Positions 26,714 to 36,244 of a stretch of DNA of 64,000 bases are shown here, piece by piece. Each line of letters begins with the position of its first letter. Position 1 is the first letter of the stretch. The translations under genes were made by a program, and so were the position numbers. This DNA is from JAWPMV01 sp039819665 (GTDB lineage: Bacteria; Bacteroidota; Bacteroidia; J057). The stretch lies in NCBI GenBank assembly GCA_039819665.1, contig JBCBRM010000047.1, forward strand, positions 1 through 64,000. Reading direction: 5' to 3'. The notes beneath the pieces are model-generated. The model saw nothing but the letters and a program-made list of their open reading frames with translations. It was not told where the DNA came from and searched no databases.

Positions 26714-29623
26714 ATGGCTAAAAAATTAATCCGTTTTGGCTTTGCAATGGCTCTAATCATCGGTTTATATGGATGTACGGGGACCAAAAATGCTGCAAGT
26801 ACCAAAATAGAAAACACAACTCTAAGTGAAATCACGAATACTACTAATCAAGGAAGTGATGTAGCTCCAACCATCGAAGAAACAATTACTGTAGGAGAAC
26901 CCCTCCCATTTGATCCTGACACTCGTGTAGGGAAACTTGATAATGGACTCACTTATTATATTCGTCAAAATTCAAAACCAGAAAACTTTGCTGAACTTCG
27001 TTTGGCAGTAAATGCAGGCTCACTACAGGAAAATGATGACCAACAAGGGCTCGCTCATTTTCTGGAACATATGTGCTTCAATGGGACTAAAAATTTCCCA
27101 AAGAGTGATCTTGTTGATTATCTGGAAAGTATCGGAACCAAATTTGGTGCTCACCTAAATGCGTATACTTCTTTTGATGAAACGGTGTACATGCTAAAAA
27201 TTCCTACAGATGATGCTGAAAAATTTGACAAAGGACTACAAATTCTGGAAGATTGGGCACACAACGTTACCAATTCCCCAGAAGAGATAGATAAAGAAAG
27301 AGGAGTGGTAATTTCAGAATGGAGAACCCGCTTGGGTGCTCAGGAAAGAATGCAACAGAAAACCCTTCCAGCCATTTTTTATGGGTCTCGCTATCCGGAA
27401 AGAGTTCCGATAGGAAAAACCGAAATTATCGAATCCTTTAAACCAGAAACCCTCATTCAATTTTACAAAGATTGGTATCGCCCTGACCTGATGGCTGTTG
27501 TAGCCGTAGGTGATTTCGATATGGATCAGGTAGAAGTTCAGATAAAGGAAAAATTTGGCCGTATCCCTAAAAGTCCATCAACTGCTCGTGATAGAGTTGT
27601 TTATCCACTTGAAGATCATAAGGATACCAAAGTAGTAATTGCAGCAGATGAAGAATTCCCATTTAATGTAGTTCAGCTTATGACCAAGCATCCTCATGTT
27701 ACCATTAAGGACATGGATGCCTATCGCAAAAGCGTTGCACGTAACCTGGGCATAAGTATGTTGCAGAACAGACTTACGGAGCTTACCCAGACCTCTGATG
27801 CCCCGTTCAATGCCGCATTTGGAGGATATGGAAGTTTTGGAGCACGTAGCACGGACGCCATGCAAATGGGCGCTCTTATCGCTCCTGGTGGTTTCATAAA
27901 GGGAGTAAAAGCGATGGTTACAGAACAGGAACGTGCTGCCCGATTCGGATTTACAGAAACGGAACTGGAAAGAACCAAGAAAAGTCGCCTTGCAAGTCTG
28001 GAAAAAGGCTTCAAAGAAAAAGACAAAACTGAATCAGCTAATCTGATCGATTCCTATGTTCAGAACTTCCTTACTGGCTCACCGGTTATGGGAATTGGAA
28101 ATAGCTTAAAGATCAATCAGGCCCTCCTACCACAAATTAGCTTGGAAGAAGTAAATGAGGTTTTTAAAAGTATGTTCAGAGATGATAACCAGGTAATGGT
28201 AGTCATGGCCAGTAAAAAAGAAGGAAATGAAATTCCCGAAGAGGAAGCGCTCAGAGCTGCGATCACAGAAGCCAAAGCTCAGGAGTTGGAAGCTTATGAA
28301 GATGAAGTTTCAGATGCTCCCTTGGTAGCTGAACAGCCAGCTCCTGGTCGCATCATGATGGAAAGTAGCTGGGATGAAGTAGATGCCACTAAATTGAAAC
28401 TTTCCAATGGCGCTACGGTTATCCTCAAGTCTACAAATTTCAAAGATGATGAAATCATTATGAATGCCTTTAGCTGGGGAGGAAATTCCCTTTACAGCGA
28501 TGAGGAATACATGTCTGCTTCTTTTGCAGATGCTATCATTAGCAGTTCTGGAATAGGTGAATATGACGAACTTCAGTTGGGCAAATACATGTCTGACAAG
28601 GTAGTAAGGGTTTCGCCTTATATCGGAGAACTTACCGAAGGCATGTCAGGTTCCAGCTCCGTAAAAGATTTGGAAACCATGTTCCAGATGATTCATCTAT
28701 ACTTCACCAAGCCAAGAAAAGATACAACTGCCTTTGAAGCTATGATGGCTCAGCAAAAAGCTTTTGTAGGAAATATGCTATCTAGTCCTCAGTCTTACTT
28801 TGGCAATGAAGTGAATAAAATTATGACCAATGATCACCCAAGGAGTGGTTTCCCTACGGTAGAGAAGTTAGATCAAGTAGACCTGGAAGATGCATACCGC
28901 ATTTATCAGGATCGCTTTGCAAATGCGGGAGACTTTACGTTCGTTTTTGTAGGTAATTTCGAGCTAGAGCAAATGAAGCCTCTGATCAAAAACTACATTG
29001 CCAGCCTTCCGCGTATCAAAAGAAAGGAAACATTTAAAGATGTTGGAAGAGAGCAGATGAGAGGAGTGGTTGAAAAAGAATTCCGTAAAGGAAAAGAGCC
29101 ACAATCTCAGGTTCGCTTGGCTTTTACCGGTGATTTTGAATATACAGAGCAAGAAAGCTTCCACCTTGATGCTGCGATTGATGTACTCAGTATCATGATG
29201 CGTGAATCTATGCGTGAAGATAAAGGCGGAGTTTATGGGGTTGGAGTTGGTGGTGGTGCAAGCCGCAGACCTCGTCAGCAGTACTCTGTAAATGTCAACT
29301 TTACCTGTGATCCTAAAGCCGCAGAAGATTTGATCGCGACAGCTCTGGCAGATGTTAAAAACCTCCAGGAAAATGGTCCGTCTGAGAAAAACATGCAGAA
29401 GATCAAGGAAATCATGCGCAAGGAAAACCAGAACAATATGAAAAAGAATGGTTTCTGGTTGAGCGGTCTTTCGGCAGTTGTTAGAAATAAAAGGGAGCCT
29501 TCATATCTTTTGAAAATGGATGAAAAAGTAGAGGCTCTGACCGCTGAAGATGTGCAAAAGGCTGCAAAGAAATATTTTAATGGGTCTAATTTTGGTAAAT
29601 TCATTCTGTACCCGGAAGAATAA
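26714..29623 (+). CDS. M16 family zinc protease, lipoprotein
   Basis: A 969-residue two-module M16 (pitrilysin/insulinase) peptidase. The signal peptide has a lipobox LYGC with lipidated Cys21. HFLEH at 115-119 is the inverted zinc motif HxxEH, and the downstream zinc Glu lies in the EEIDKERGVVISEW helix. The C-terminal half (from about 560, LKLSNGATVILKS) is the second, non-catalytic M16 module. Such proteins degrade peptides in a clamshell cavity; the anchor puts this one in the periplasm or at the outer membrane. It is two bases upstream of a GNAT gene. Confidence 0.9.
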   Translation: MAKKLIRFGFAMALIIGLYGCTGTKNAASTKIENTTLSEITNTTNQGSDVAPTIEETITVGEPLPFDPDTRVGKLDNGLTYYIRQNSKPENFAELRLAVNAGSLQENDDQQGLAHFLEHMCFNGTKNFPKSDLVDYLESIGTKFGAHLNAYTSFDETVYMLKIPTDDAEKFDKGLQILEDWAHNVTNSPEEIDKERGVVISEWRTRLGAQERMQQKTLPAIFYGSRYPERVPIGKTEIIESFKPETLIQFYKDWYRPDLMAVVAVGDFDMDQVEVQIKEKFGRIPKSPSTARDRVVYPLEDHKDTKVVIAADEEFPFNVVQLMTKHPHVTIKDMDAYRKSVARNLGISMLQNRLTELTQTSDAPFNAAFGGYGSFGARSTDAMQMGALIAPGGFIKGVKAMVTEQERAARFGFTETELERTKKSRLASLEKGFKEKDKTESANLIDSYVQNFLTGSPVMGIGNSLKINQALLPQISLEEVNEVFKSMFRDDNQVMVVMASKKEGNEIPEEEALRAAITEAKAQELEAYEDEVSDAPLVAEQPAPGRIMMESSWDEVDATKLKLSNGATVILKSTNFKDDEIIMNAFSWGGNSLYSDEEYMSASFADAIISSSGIGEYDELQLGKYMSDKVVRVSPYIGELTEGMSGSSSVKDLETMFQMIHLYFTKPRKDTTAFEAMMAQQKAFVGNMLSSPQSYFGNEVNKIMTNDHPRSGFPTVEKLDQVDLEDAYRIYQDRFANAGDFTFVFVGNFELEQMKPLIKNYIASLPRIKRKETFKDVGREQMRGVVEKEFRKGKEPQSQVRLAFTGDFEYTEQESFHLDAAIDVLSIMMRESMREDKGGVYGVGVGGGASRRPRQQYSVNVNFTCDPKAAEDLIATALADVKNLQENGPSEKNMQKIKEIMRKENQNNMKKNGFWLSGLSAVVRNKREPSYLLKMDEKVEALTAEDVQKAAKKYFNGSNFGKFILYPEE

Positions 29624-29625
29624 TT

Positions 29626-30063
29626 ATGGAATTTAAGATCAGGCAAGGAAACATAGATGAGGTTGTCAAAATAAGCAGACAAATACCAGAATTTATCAAT
29701 CCTTACCCAAAAGATACTTATGAGGCGCGCCTTTCTGGCGTGCCTCACCTCATTTTAATCGCAGAGTATGAAGGAAAAGGAGTAGGGTTTAAGGTAGGGT
29801 ATGATCGAGATAAAGACAGTTCATTCTATAGCTGGATGGGTGCAGTTCTCCCAAACTATCGAAGAGCAAAGCTCGCAAAAAGGATGGCTGAGTATCAGGA
29901 AGCCTGGGCAAAGAAACAGGGGTACAGCAGCATTCGATTCAAAACAAGAAACAAACTCAAGGCAATGCAAATTTTTGCAATCTCGAGGGGATTTGATATC
30001 ATTGGTCTGTTTCCGGAAGAAGAATTGGGAGAATATCGCATCCTAATGGAAAAGCAGCTGTAA
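29626..30063 (+). CDS. GNAT family N-acetyltransferase
   Basis: A 145-residue single-domain GNAT. PNYRRAKLAKRMAEYQEAW corresponds to the acetyl-CoA pyrophosphate loop and following helix, though the RxxGxG loop is degenerate (RRAKLA). RFKTRNKLKAMQIFAISRGF is the C-terminal motif. Begins two bases after the M16 protease stop, so probably translated from the same message. The acceptor is unknown. Confidence 0.78.
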   Translation: MEFKIRQGNIDEVVKISRQIPEFINPYPKDTYEARLSGVPHLILIAEYEGKGVGFKVGYDRDKDSSFYSWMGAVLPNYRRAKLAKRMAEYQEAWAKKQGYSSIRFKTRNKLKAMQIFAISRGFDIIGLFPEEELGEYRILMEKQL

Positions 30064-30107
30064 ACGCTTTGGCCTATGGATTCGTTAATACTATAAGACT
30101 CAAAAAT

Positions 30108-30611
30108 ATGCACAAACAAATACTTTTCATTCTACTAATTTCCTCCGTTTTCAATTTCCATCCGACTTTTGCTCAAAATAGTGGCGAGCTTCCGGTAGAA
30201 ATACTTAAAGATTTCGAAGGCAATTCCGCTCCTGAAAACCTGCTGAATAATAATGGCAAGCCCGTCATCCTAAGTTTCTGGGCGACCTGGTGCGCTCCCT
30301 GCCTCCAGGAATTAAAAAGCATTCAAGAAATATATTCAGACTGGCAAGAAGAAAGTGGGGTGAAATTGATTGCAATCTCCATAGATCGAAGCAGGCAATT
30401 GCCTCGTGTTAAGCAGTTGGTAGAAAAAAGAGATTGGCCATTTGAAGTCTACCTGGATTCCGAAGGTGAATTTCGTACAGCTCTCAATGTGGTCAATATT
30501 CCCCACACCTTTGTACTGGACGGAGAAGGAAACATCATCTACCAAAGTACTTCCTACAGTCCTGGAGATGAGCTAAAGCTGTACGAAAAAGTAAAAGCAG
30601 CTAGCGACTGA
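30108..30611 (+). CDS. TlpA-like thioredoxin-fold protein (periplasmic)
   Basis: I start at ATG 30108 (167 residues), which opens the signal peptide (MHKQILFILLISSVFNFHPT, cleaved near TFAQ); the frame extends to a TTG 13 codons earlier without a matching signal. WCAPC at 61-65 is the redox-active CxxC in the TlpA/ResA setting, and NIPHTFVLDGEG contains the cis-proline. It likely reduces or exchanges disulfides outside the cytoplasm. The stop overlaps the stop region of the convergent uracil-glycosylase gene by 11 bases. Confidence 0.88.
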   Translation: MHKQILFILLISSVFNFHPTFAQNSGELPVEILKDFEGNSAPENLLNNNGKPVILSFWATWCAPCLQELKSIQEIYSDWQEESGVKLIAISIDRSRQLPRVKQLVEKRDWPFEVYLDSEGEFRTALNVVNIPHTFVLDGEGNIIYQSTSYSPGDELKLYEKVKAASD

Positions 30612-31236
30612 TTTCCATAAAAGCCTTTATGCCTTTCACAAAGTCTGCTTTGCCACCATAAGAGGGATGGCGGACGTATTGGTATTCAATTGAAAGGTCC
30701 TTTATATCATCTAATCCAAAGTAAGCTTTTCGCCCAACAGCTGCAATTCTTTCAATCGGATACATTTTTATCAGCCTTTTGATAAATGCCTGCCCTATTT
30801 TCATCTCTGCTACCCTTGGCCCTCGATTGCTTTTCGGATTTTCTTTAAGATGAGGATGAAATGGAAAAATATTCCAGATCAAAGGTACTTCCCCAAATTT
30901 ATTCAATTCCTCCCAAACCATAAAGGCAGAGCGCTCTCTTTCAAGCTCTCCTTTTGACAGGCATTGGTATCCATAAGCTTCCCCAAAAACAGGATGATTA
31001 TCCGGTTGAAATAGGAGCGCTTCACAGCTAAAAGGTACCCCGCTAAGCTTACATCCTCTATATCCAGGAGCTTCTCCCAAAAGAAGACTTCTAGGCTTGA
31101 GAGTCTTCATACGCTCCAAATAAACCCTGAGATTATGCCTCCTCAAGATGGAAGCTTTAGAATTACCTCGATAAAGGTTTTCAAAATCTTCTCCACTCGG
31201 GATTTTCTTAAGGGCTCGAAAGAAGGCATCAATCAT
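30601..31236 (-). CDS. Uracil-DNA glycosylase family protein
   Basis: A 211-residue protein of the UDG superfamily. LLLGEAPGYRGCKLSGVPFS (motif 1, GEAPG at 54-58) and VRHPSYGG (motif 3, His190) match the fold's catalytic and intercalation loops. The usual Fe-S cysteines of family 4 are not evident, so it may be a family 5/6-like or another subgroup. The family removes uracil or other damaged bases from DNA, but some members have other roles. ATG 31236. No co-directional neighbour close by. Confidence 0.78.
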   Translation of the reverse strand: MIDAFFRALKKIPSGEDFENLYRGNSKASILRRHNLRVYLERMKTLKPRSLLLGEAPGYRGCKLSGVPFSCEALLFQPDNHPVFGEAYGYQCLSKGELERERSAFMVWEELNKFGEVPLIWNIFPFHPHLKENPKSNRGPRVAEMKIGQAFIKRLIKMYPIERIAAVGRKAYFGLDDIKDLSIEYQYVRHPSYGGKADFVKGIKAFMEISR

Positions 31237-31281
31237 CCGGCAAATTTCATTGTGAAGGAGGAAAGTTCAAAATTCGGGTAT

Positions 31282-31315
31282 AAAAAAAGCGTGAGCAAGC
31301 GAACTCGCCCACGCT
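31282..31315 (-). terminator. Terminator of the TonB-dependent receptor gene
   Basis: Read on the minus strand: stem AGCGTG with inner GC pairs paired to CACGCT (31310-31315 to 31288-31293), followed by a run of seven T (31288-31282). It starts 18 bases after the receptor's stop. Confidence 0.6.
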
Positions 31316-31332
31316 CGATTCATGAAGTATCA

Positions 31333-34098
31333 TTACTTTTTACCGAATCCAAAGTCATCGACGACGAAACTCAGATAATAGGTTGATCCTATTTGAGGGC
31401 CACCATAGACTGTCAGGTATTCTTTGCCTAAAATATTTGTACCTCCGATTTTGACTACGGATTTGATTTTTTCTAATCTCAGGAAGACAGCAGCATCAAT
31501 CTGACTTCTGGAAGGAATTTGGCCTATACCAAATGGAGATTCCCATAGGTACTCATCGTTCCAACGATAGTGGAGGCTAAATCCTAACCCACGATACACA
31601 TCGCGATTGCTCAATGTTCCTCCAAATCTATTTCTGGGTGTATTAAAGCCCGCCAAATAACCGGGATTGTTTGCAATAGCTGAATCAGCATCAAAAGTAG
31701 AGAGTGTATAATTTACACTGAATCGATATTCATTGGGCAAGCGAATTTCTACATTTGCTGTACCCCCTGTCGAGCGAATGGTTTCAGGTATATTGGAGTA
31801 AACCGCAAAAGCCCGATTAACGAGCAAGCTATATGTGCTGATTCTGGTTACAAAATTTAAATACTGATTGTGATAAAGGCTCAGATCGACCTTCACAGCA
31901 TCCCCAAATGCGCCAGAATATCCAAACTCATAGTTGGTGATTTTTTCCTGCTGCAAGTAATCAAGCTCAGCAAGTTCCAATAAAGAAGGATCATTTCCTC
32001 CATTGATGAGAAATCTTTGAAAGGATTCCAAAGTCAGAAGTTGGTTATGGATATCTACTCCATTTACCAAATTACCCTGCCCAATATCAAAATTGAAATT
32101 CTCTAAATTATCCCGGGTACCACCCAATATAATTGCATCTCCAAGATTGAGGGCAATATAGGCTTCCTGAGAAGCTGGATTTCGGAAGCCCGTCTGAGCA
32201 GTAAATCTAAAGTTCTGCCCTCTGTTTTTACCAAGGCTCAGTACCAAAGAACCTCTGGGAGTGGTCCGTCCTTCAAAATTGATATTCTTATCATAGCGAA
32301 CCGAGCCGCGAAGGGTAATTCTTTTATCCCAAAACTGACGAGCTCCCTGCACATAAGCACCATATTCAGGGATTGGAATATTGGCATTGAATCCAAGAGC
32401 TCCATCATTAAAGAGACTTCCTTCAGAATTCAGATTGTATTTACGGAAGCTCCCTCCAATCTGCAGGCTGAACAATGGGAATTGATCTTTAAAGTCATAA
32501 TTACCATCAATATGATAAAAGGTTGACTTATCAATAAATTTTGATCCTCCTGTAGCGATATCAGGATTGTTTAGGGTCAATTGTCTTAATTCCTGAAAAA
32601 GGGCAGTTTCCGGTCCTGCAATGTCTCTGTCTGCAAATTCTCTCGCAGCACTATGATCAGCAGCTAGTACTCCTGAAATCTCTCCCCGGTAGGCAGCCCC
32701 GTATTCCTGGGACCAAACCGCACTGGATTTTAGCCCTTCCTGAATAAATGCTCCCGTTGCCAACATTTGATAAGAATCTCTGGCATCTTCCAATGAGTAA
32801 TATCCTCTCAGATAAAAGTTTGGCGATCGCAATTCCAGGTTATGGATTTGCTGATTGATATTTCTTAGGGGGTAAATTGTTGTATGGCGAAGGATAGCAT
32901 CCGCAAAGGTGTATCGATAGCCATAAATTGCCTCTACTTTATCTGTGAGTTTATAATGTAAAGCTGCACTCGCTTTAATGTTGTCAATATTGTAATCTAC
33001 GATATCGGACTCTGCAATTCCTGATCTGTTAATGGGAGTAAAGGTTCCATTTCCAACCAAATCAACTGGAACCACAATTTCATCTCCGTACATATTTACC
33101 GCATTATAGTTTGGATCTGTACGGGGACGCGACAATAGAATCTCGCTGTTGGGTATATCAGCGATAGAGATATAATGGCTTTGATCATTGGCAGTCCAGT
33201 CAGTTGCCTTGAGATAATCGATATTAAACTTAAAGGCCAGTTTATCATTAATTTTTTGGGCATAACGCACCGCACCTTCAATAAATGGATTTGTTCCTCC
33301 GGCTTCCTGTACTGTAACTCCTCCTTTTACGGAAGCACTCAATCCTTGATAATCAAAAGGATTTTTGGTGGACATCACAAGCGCTCCATTAAAGACATTG
33401 GGGCCGTAAAGCGCTGAACCTGGACCAGGAACCAATTCGATATCCCTAAGGTCTAGTTCTGAACTCCCTACAACATTACCTACGGGGTAGTTCAGGCCAG
33501 GTCCAATAAGGTCTACTCCATCCAATAATTGGACAAAGCGCCAGTTTTGCATATCAGCAAATCCCCTCGTATTGAGGGAAGCGAAACTCAGGCTTCCTAC
33601 ATTTACCTGTGCGCCGGGAAGATACCTAAGCCCTGTATAGAAATCAGGATTAGGAATTTCTCGAATAGATAAAAGTCCCAGTTTTTGTGCATTAAGGGAA
33701 GATTGTGCGGTGCGTTCTTCAACCTTGGAAGGTGCTACCACCACATTTTCAACTTTTGGTGCAATAGCAATAACCCCCTCTCCTTCCGCTTCCGGATACA
33801 AGAGGATGTTGATGGTTTCGGACTTCTGCTTGACCTCAAACTCCTGAGTTTGGTAGCCTAGGGCCATAATCACCAGAGTAAAGGGAGGGGCAGCTGCCGC
33901 TTTGAGTTCGTAAGCACCGTCGGGATCACTCAACGTCCCCTGAACCGTACCTTTTACCGATATATTTGCTCCTACTATGGTTTCCCCGGATACAATATCA
34001 TTAACAGATCCTTGCACGAGAGATTGCGCATAGCTATAGGAGCTTAAACTGCAGGCAAGGAATAAAGAAAGGCAGTAGTAAATGCCTGTTTTAAGCAT
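31333..34098 (-). CDS. TonB-dependent receptor with carboxypeptidase-regulatory domain
   Basis: A 921-residue outer-membrane receptor. The signal peptide ends at YSYAQ (25). Residues 26-110 are the CarboxypepD_reg-like domain (GSVNDIVSGETIVGANISVK). Residues about 140-255 are the plug (FYTGLRYLPGAQV, ELVPGPGSALYGP). The rest is a 22-stranded barrel ending GSTYYLSFVVDDFGFGKK. TonB energises it for uptake of an unknown substrate (metal complex, B12, peptide or glycan). No SusD lies beside it, so it is not obviously a glycan locus. A terminator follows immediately. Confidence 0.88.
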   Translation of the reverse strand: MLKTGIYYCLSLFLACSLSSYSYAQSLVQGSVNDIVSGETIVGANISVKGTVQGTLSDPDGAYELKAAAAPPFTLVIMALGYQTQEFEVKQKSETINILLYPEAEGEGVIAIAPKVENVVVAPSKVEERTAQSSLNAQKLGLLSIREIPNPDFYTGLRYLPGAQVNVGSLSFASLNTRGFADMQNWRFVQLLDGVDLIGPGLNYPVGNVVGSSELDLRDIELVPGPGSALYGPNVFNGALVMSTKNPFDYQGLSASVKGGVTVQEAGGTNPFIEGAVRYAQKINDKLAFKFNIDYLKATDWTANDQSHYISIADIPNSEILLSRPRTDPNYNAVNMYGDEIVVPVDLVGNGTFTPINRSGIAESDIVDYNIDNIKASAALHYKLTDKVEAIYGYRYTFADAILRHTTIYPLRNINQQIHNLELRSPNFYLRGYYSLEDARDSYQMLATGAFIQEGLKSSAVWSQEYGAAYRGEISGVLAADHSAAREFADRDIAGPETALFQELRQLTLNNPDIATGGSKFIDKSTFYHIDGNYDFKDQFPLFSLQIGGSFRKYNLNSEGSLFNDGALGFNANIPIPEYGAYVQGARQFWDKRITLRGSVRYDKNINFEGRTTPRGSLVLSLGKNRGQNFRFTAQTGFRNPASQEAYIALNLGDAIILGGTRDNLENFNFDIGQGNLVNGVDIHNQLLTLESFQRFLINGGNDPSLLELAELDYLQQEKITNYEFGYSGAFGDAVKVDLSLYHNQYLNFVTRISTYSLLVNRAFAVYSNIPETIRSTGGTANVEIRLPNEYRFSVNYTLSTFDADSAIANNPGYLAGFNTPRNRFGGTLSNRDVYRGLGFSLHYRWNDEYLWESPFGIGQIPSRSQIDAAVFLRLEKIKSVVKIGGTNILGKEYLTVYGGPQIGSTYYLSFVVDDFGFGKK

Positions 34099-34378
34099 AA
34101 AACTAATCGTTTGGGCAAAAAAATTGGAATGAAATTTAAAAGACCAGATCCGGATGAGTTAAATCCCCGGTTCACCGGATTCAGTAAATATAACAGCTAA
34201 TCGGGGCATTCTATTATGTTTGCTTTTCGATTTTTAAAATTTGTGGATATATGGCTGCTTTTCAGGTATAAATGGTTCGAAATCCAAGAATTTATGGAAG
34301 TAGATAATCCCTAATTTTATCCAAAAATCAATTCTTCAAGCCTTTTATATTCCTCTCTCTAAAAAATATGTAACTTAT

Positions 34379-34897
34379 TTGCCAAGATATTTACAGGCTT
34401 TGTTTACATCCCAAAGAATTTATACCAGCCCACTTGCTCCCGAACTACTTCAAAAAGAGTTGAAGCAGGTATTTCAAGCCTTTGAAAGCCATGCTGATCT
34501 TTCTATAAAAGATGAACATCGACCCTTTGATGCCAGCTTTGAAAAGGGTCTTTGGAAGCTATCTCCAAGAGATATAGAAAAAGGAGAAGAAAGATTTTTG
34601 ATCAGGGGGAAAGTTGAATCACATCAAGAAGAAGGAAGTCAATTTGTATTTGAGGCTAAAGCTAGCAAACGGCAGAAGTGGTCCCTGTTTAAGGATTCCT
34701 TATACGGCTTATTTCTCACTACCTTCACCGCACTTATGGAAGTAATGCAAGATATGCCTTTGGCCCTGATTCTTGTCAGCATACCCATCATGTTGATCTT
34801 TGTTGGCGTTTACCTCCGTAAATCTCAACAGAAAATTCTAAACTATCGTTGGGAACAATTAGACAAGAATTTGGGAGAATTAGCCCAAGCAGTATAG
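34379..34897 (+). CDS. Small membrane protein of unknown function
   Basis: A 172-residue protein starting with TTG 34379; no ATG or GTG start is available in this frame nearby. Residues 1-105 are soluble and charged. Residues 106-150 are one or two membrane segments (LYGLFLTTFTALMEVMQDMP and ALILVSIPIMLIFVGVYLRK), followed by a basic tail. No known family recognised. The stop is two bases from the stop of the convergent gene. The weak start lowers confidence. Confidence 0.55.
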   Translation: MPRYLQALFTSQRIYTSPLAPELLQKELKQVFQAFESHADLSIKDEHRPFDASFEKGLWKLSPRDIEKGEERFLIRGKVESHQEEGSQFVFEAKASKRQKWSLFKDSLYGLFLTTFTALMEVMQDMPLALILVSIPIMLIFVGVYLRKSQQKILNYRWEQLDKNLGELAQAV

Positions 34898-34899
34898 GA

Positions 34900-35520
34900 T
34901 CAAAAGCTGAATTCAGGATTATCTGGATCTGCAGTCCCTATTTCATAAAGCTGGTCCAATAATTCAGCAAAGATATCATAGATCGTATGCAAACGATCCA
35001 AATCTTTGATAACCCCCAGGGCAATAAATGAAAGGGCATTTATACCGTCCGGATACTTATTCTTAAAGATCCCTTCATCTTCCTCGGTTTTGATTTCGAT
35101 ATGTTTCTCTGTTTTGCTGATCAGGGCGCGTAACTTCCAATTTTCAAACAGCATCTTCAATTTCCGCTCATCAGTACCCTGGATAATAAAGTCCTTATCA
35201 AATTTAGGATGTCCTACTATGATGTCTTGTAAACCGAATTTCTTGCCTAAATCCCTGAATATATTTCTGCGTACAATGCGAAAGGTAAAATTATCCCGAT
35301 ACACATAGGCCGCACGAAAACGGGTATAGGTAACATGAGAATTACCTGTTGATACGACAAAGGTATCCAGACAGATTTCCCATTCCTTGTGATAAGCGTA
35401 AACTTTTTCGGTCTTACTCAGAAACTTTTTTTCTACCTCAAAGTCACCTCCGACATTTTCACTAAACTGTTTCCAAATTTCAGCTTTACTAGGGCCAAAC
35501 AATCCCCTTTTCTTTTTCAT
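34900..35520 (-). CDS. Conserved protein of unknown function, copy A of a tandem pair
   Basis: A 206-residue soluble protein, clearly paralogous to its upstream neighbour: both open with a basic GPSKxxxW segment, share STGNSHVTYTR or HTGNSMIPYTR, and share GTDERKLK or GSDERMLK and a final helical region. The fold looks alpha/beta with a C-terminal helix bundle. No signal peptide or membrane segment. I recognise no named family. ATG start; it follows copy B by 43 bases in the same direction. Confidence 0.7.
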   Translation of the reverse strand: MKKKRGLFGPSKAEIWKQFSENVGGDFEVEKKFLSKTEKVYAYHKEWEICLDTFVVSTGNSHVTYTRFRAAYVYRDNFTFRIVRRNIFRDLGKKFGLQDIIVGHPKFDKDFIIQGTDERKLKMLFENWKLRALISKTEKHIEIKTEEDEGIFKNKYPDGINALSFIALGVIKDLDRLHTIYDIFAELLDQLYEIGTADPDNPEFSF

Positions 35521-35563
35521 AGCAAAAGATTAGACAGGAAATAATACGAAATTCAGGCAAAAA

Positions 35564-36175
35564 TCAATAGCTATACAGACAAGCTTCTGATTTAGATAAG
35601 ACTTGAATCTTTTCCAATTGGTCCGCAGTAGATTTCATCATCTGACCCAAATGGTCCAGCTTAGCCGGATCTTTGATAAAGCCCACTACATGATAATACA
35701 ACTCTCCCACTCCCTCAGGCAGTTTTTTTGCCACGCGACTTTTGGGTTTATGGATTTTCAGTTCAAACTGCTTTTCATCCGAAATCAGCTTCCGAAACAT
35801 ATGGTCGCTAAATATATCCTTGAGCATGCGCTCATCCGAACCTTTGATGACAAATTTGTGGTCAAAGTCAGGATTTCCGATCTCAACATCTTGATAAGGA
35901 AAAAGTTTCAAGAAACTTATAAACATATGGCTCCTGATGATTCGAAAATCAAAGGCTTTTTTCTGATTAAAAGGCAGCCTAAGGCGCGTGTAGGGAATCA
36001 TGGAATTACCTGTATGAACTACATAGGTATCCAAATGGATGATTAATTCATGATGTGGGATTTCAATTCGCTGGACGCTTCCCTTTTTCAATTCATACAA
36101 TTCCAGATTTCTTTGAGTGGCGTATTCTGCCCAGACGACTTTCTTGCTGGGGCCAAGTAATTCTTTGATCTTCAT
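35564..36175 (-). CDS. Conserved protein of unknown function, copy B of a tandem pair
   Basis: A 203-residue paralogue of the downstream gene (start MKIKELLGPSKKVVWAEYAT). Aligned features: LIIHLDTYVVHTGNSMIPYT, FDFRIIRSHMF, NPDFDHKFVIKGSDERMLKD. The two proteins have diverged well beyond a recent duplication. Cytoplasmic by composition. ATG 36175. Function unknown; the pair lies between a phosphotransferase and a membrane protein without obvious link. Confidence 0.7.
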   Translation of the reverse strand: MKIKELLGPSKKVVWAEYATQRNLELYELKKGSVQRIEIPHHELIIHLDTYVVHTGNSMIPYTRLRLPFNQKKAFDFRIIRSHMFISFLKLFPYQDVEIGNPDFDHKFVIKGSDERMLKDIFSDHMFRKLISDEKQFELKIHKPKSRVAKKLPEGVGELYYHVVGFIKDPAKLDHLGQMMKSTADQLEKIQVLSKSEACLYSY

Positions 36176-36244
36176 GTAAAATGTCTTGTGTGTGCAAAAG
36201 CTGAACCTTTGTATAAAGACACACTTTCAGACACAAGGATGGAA

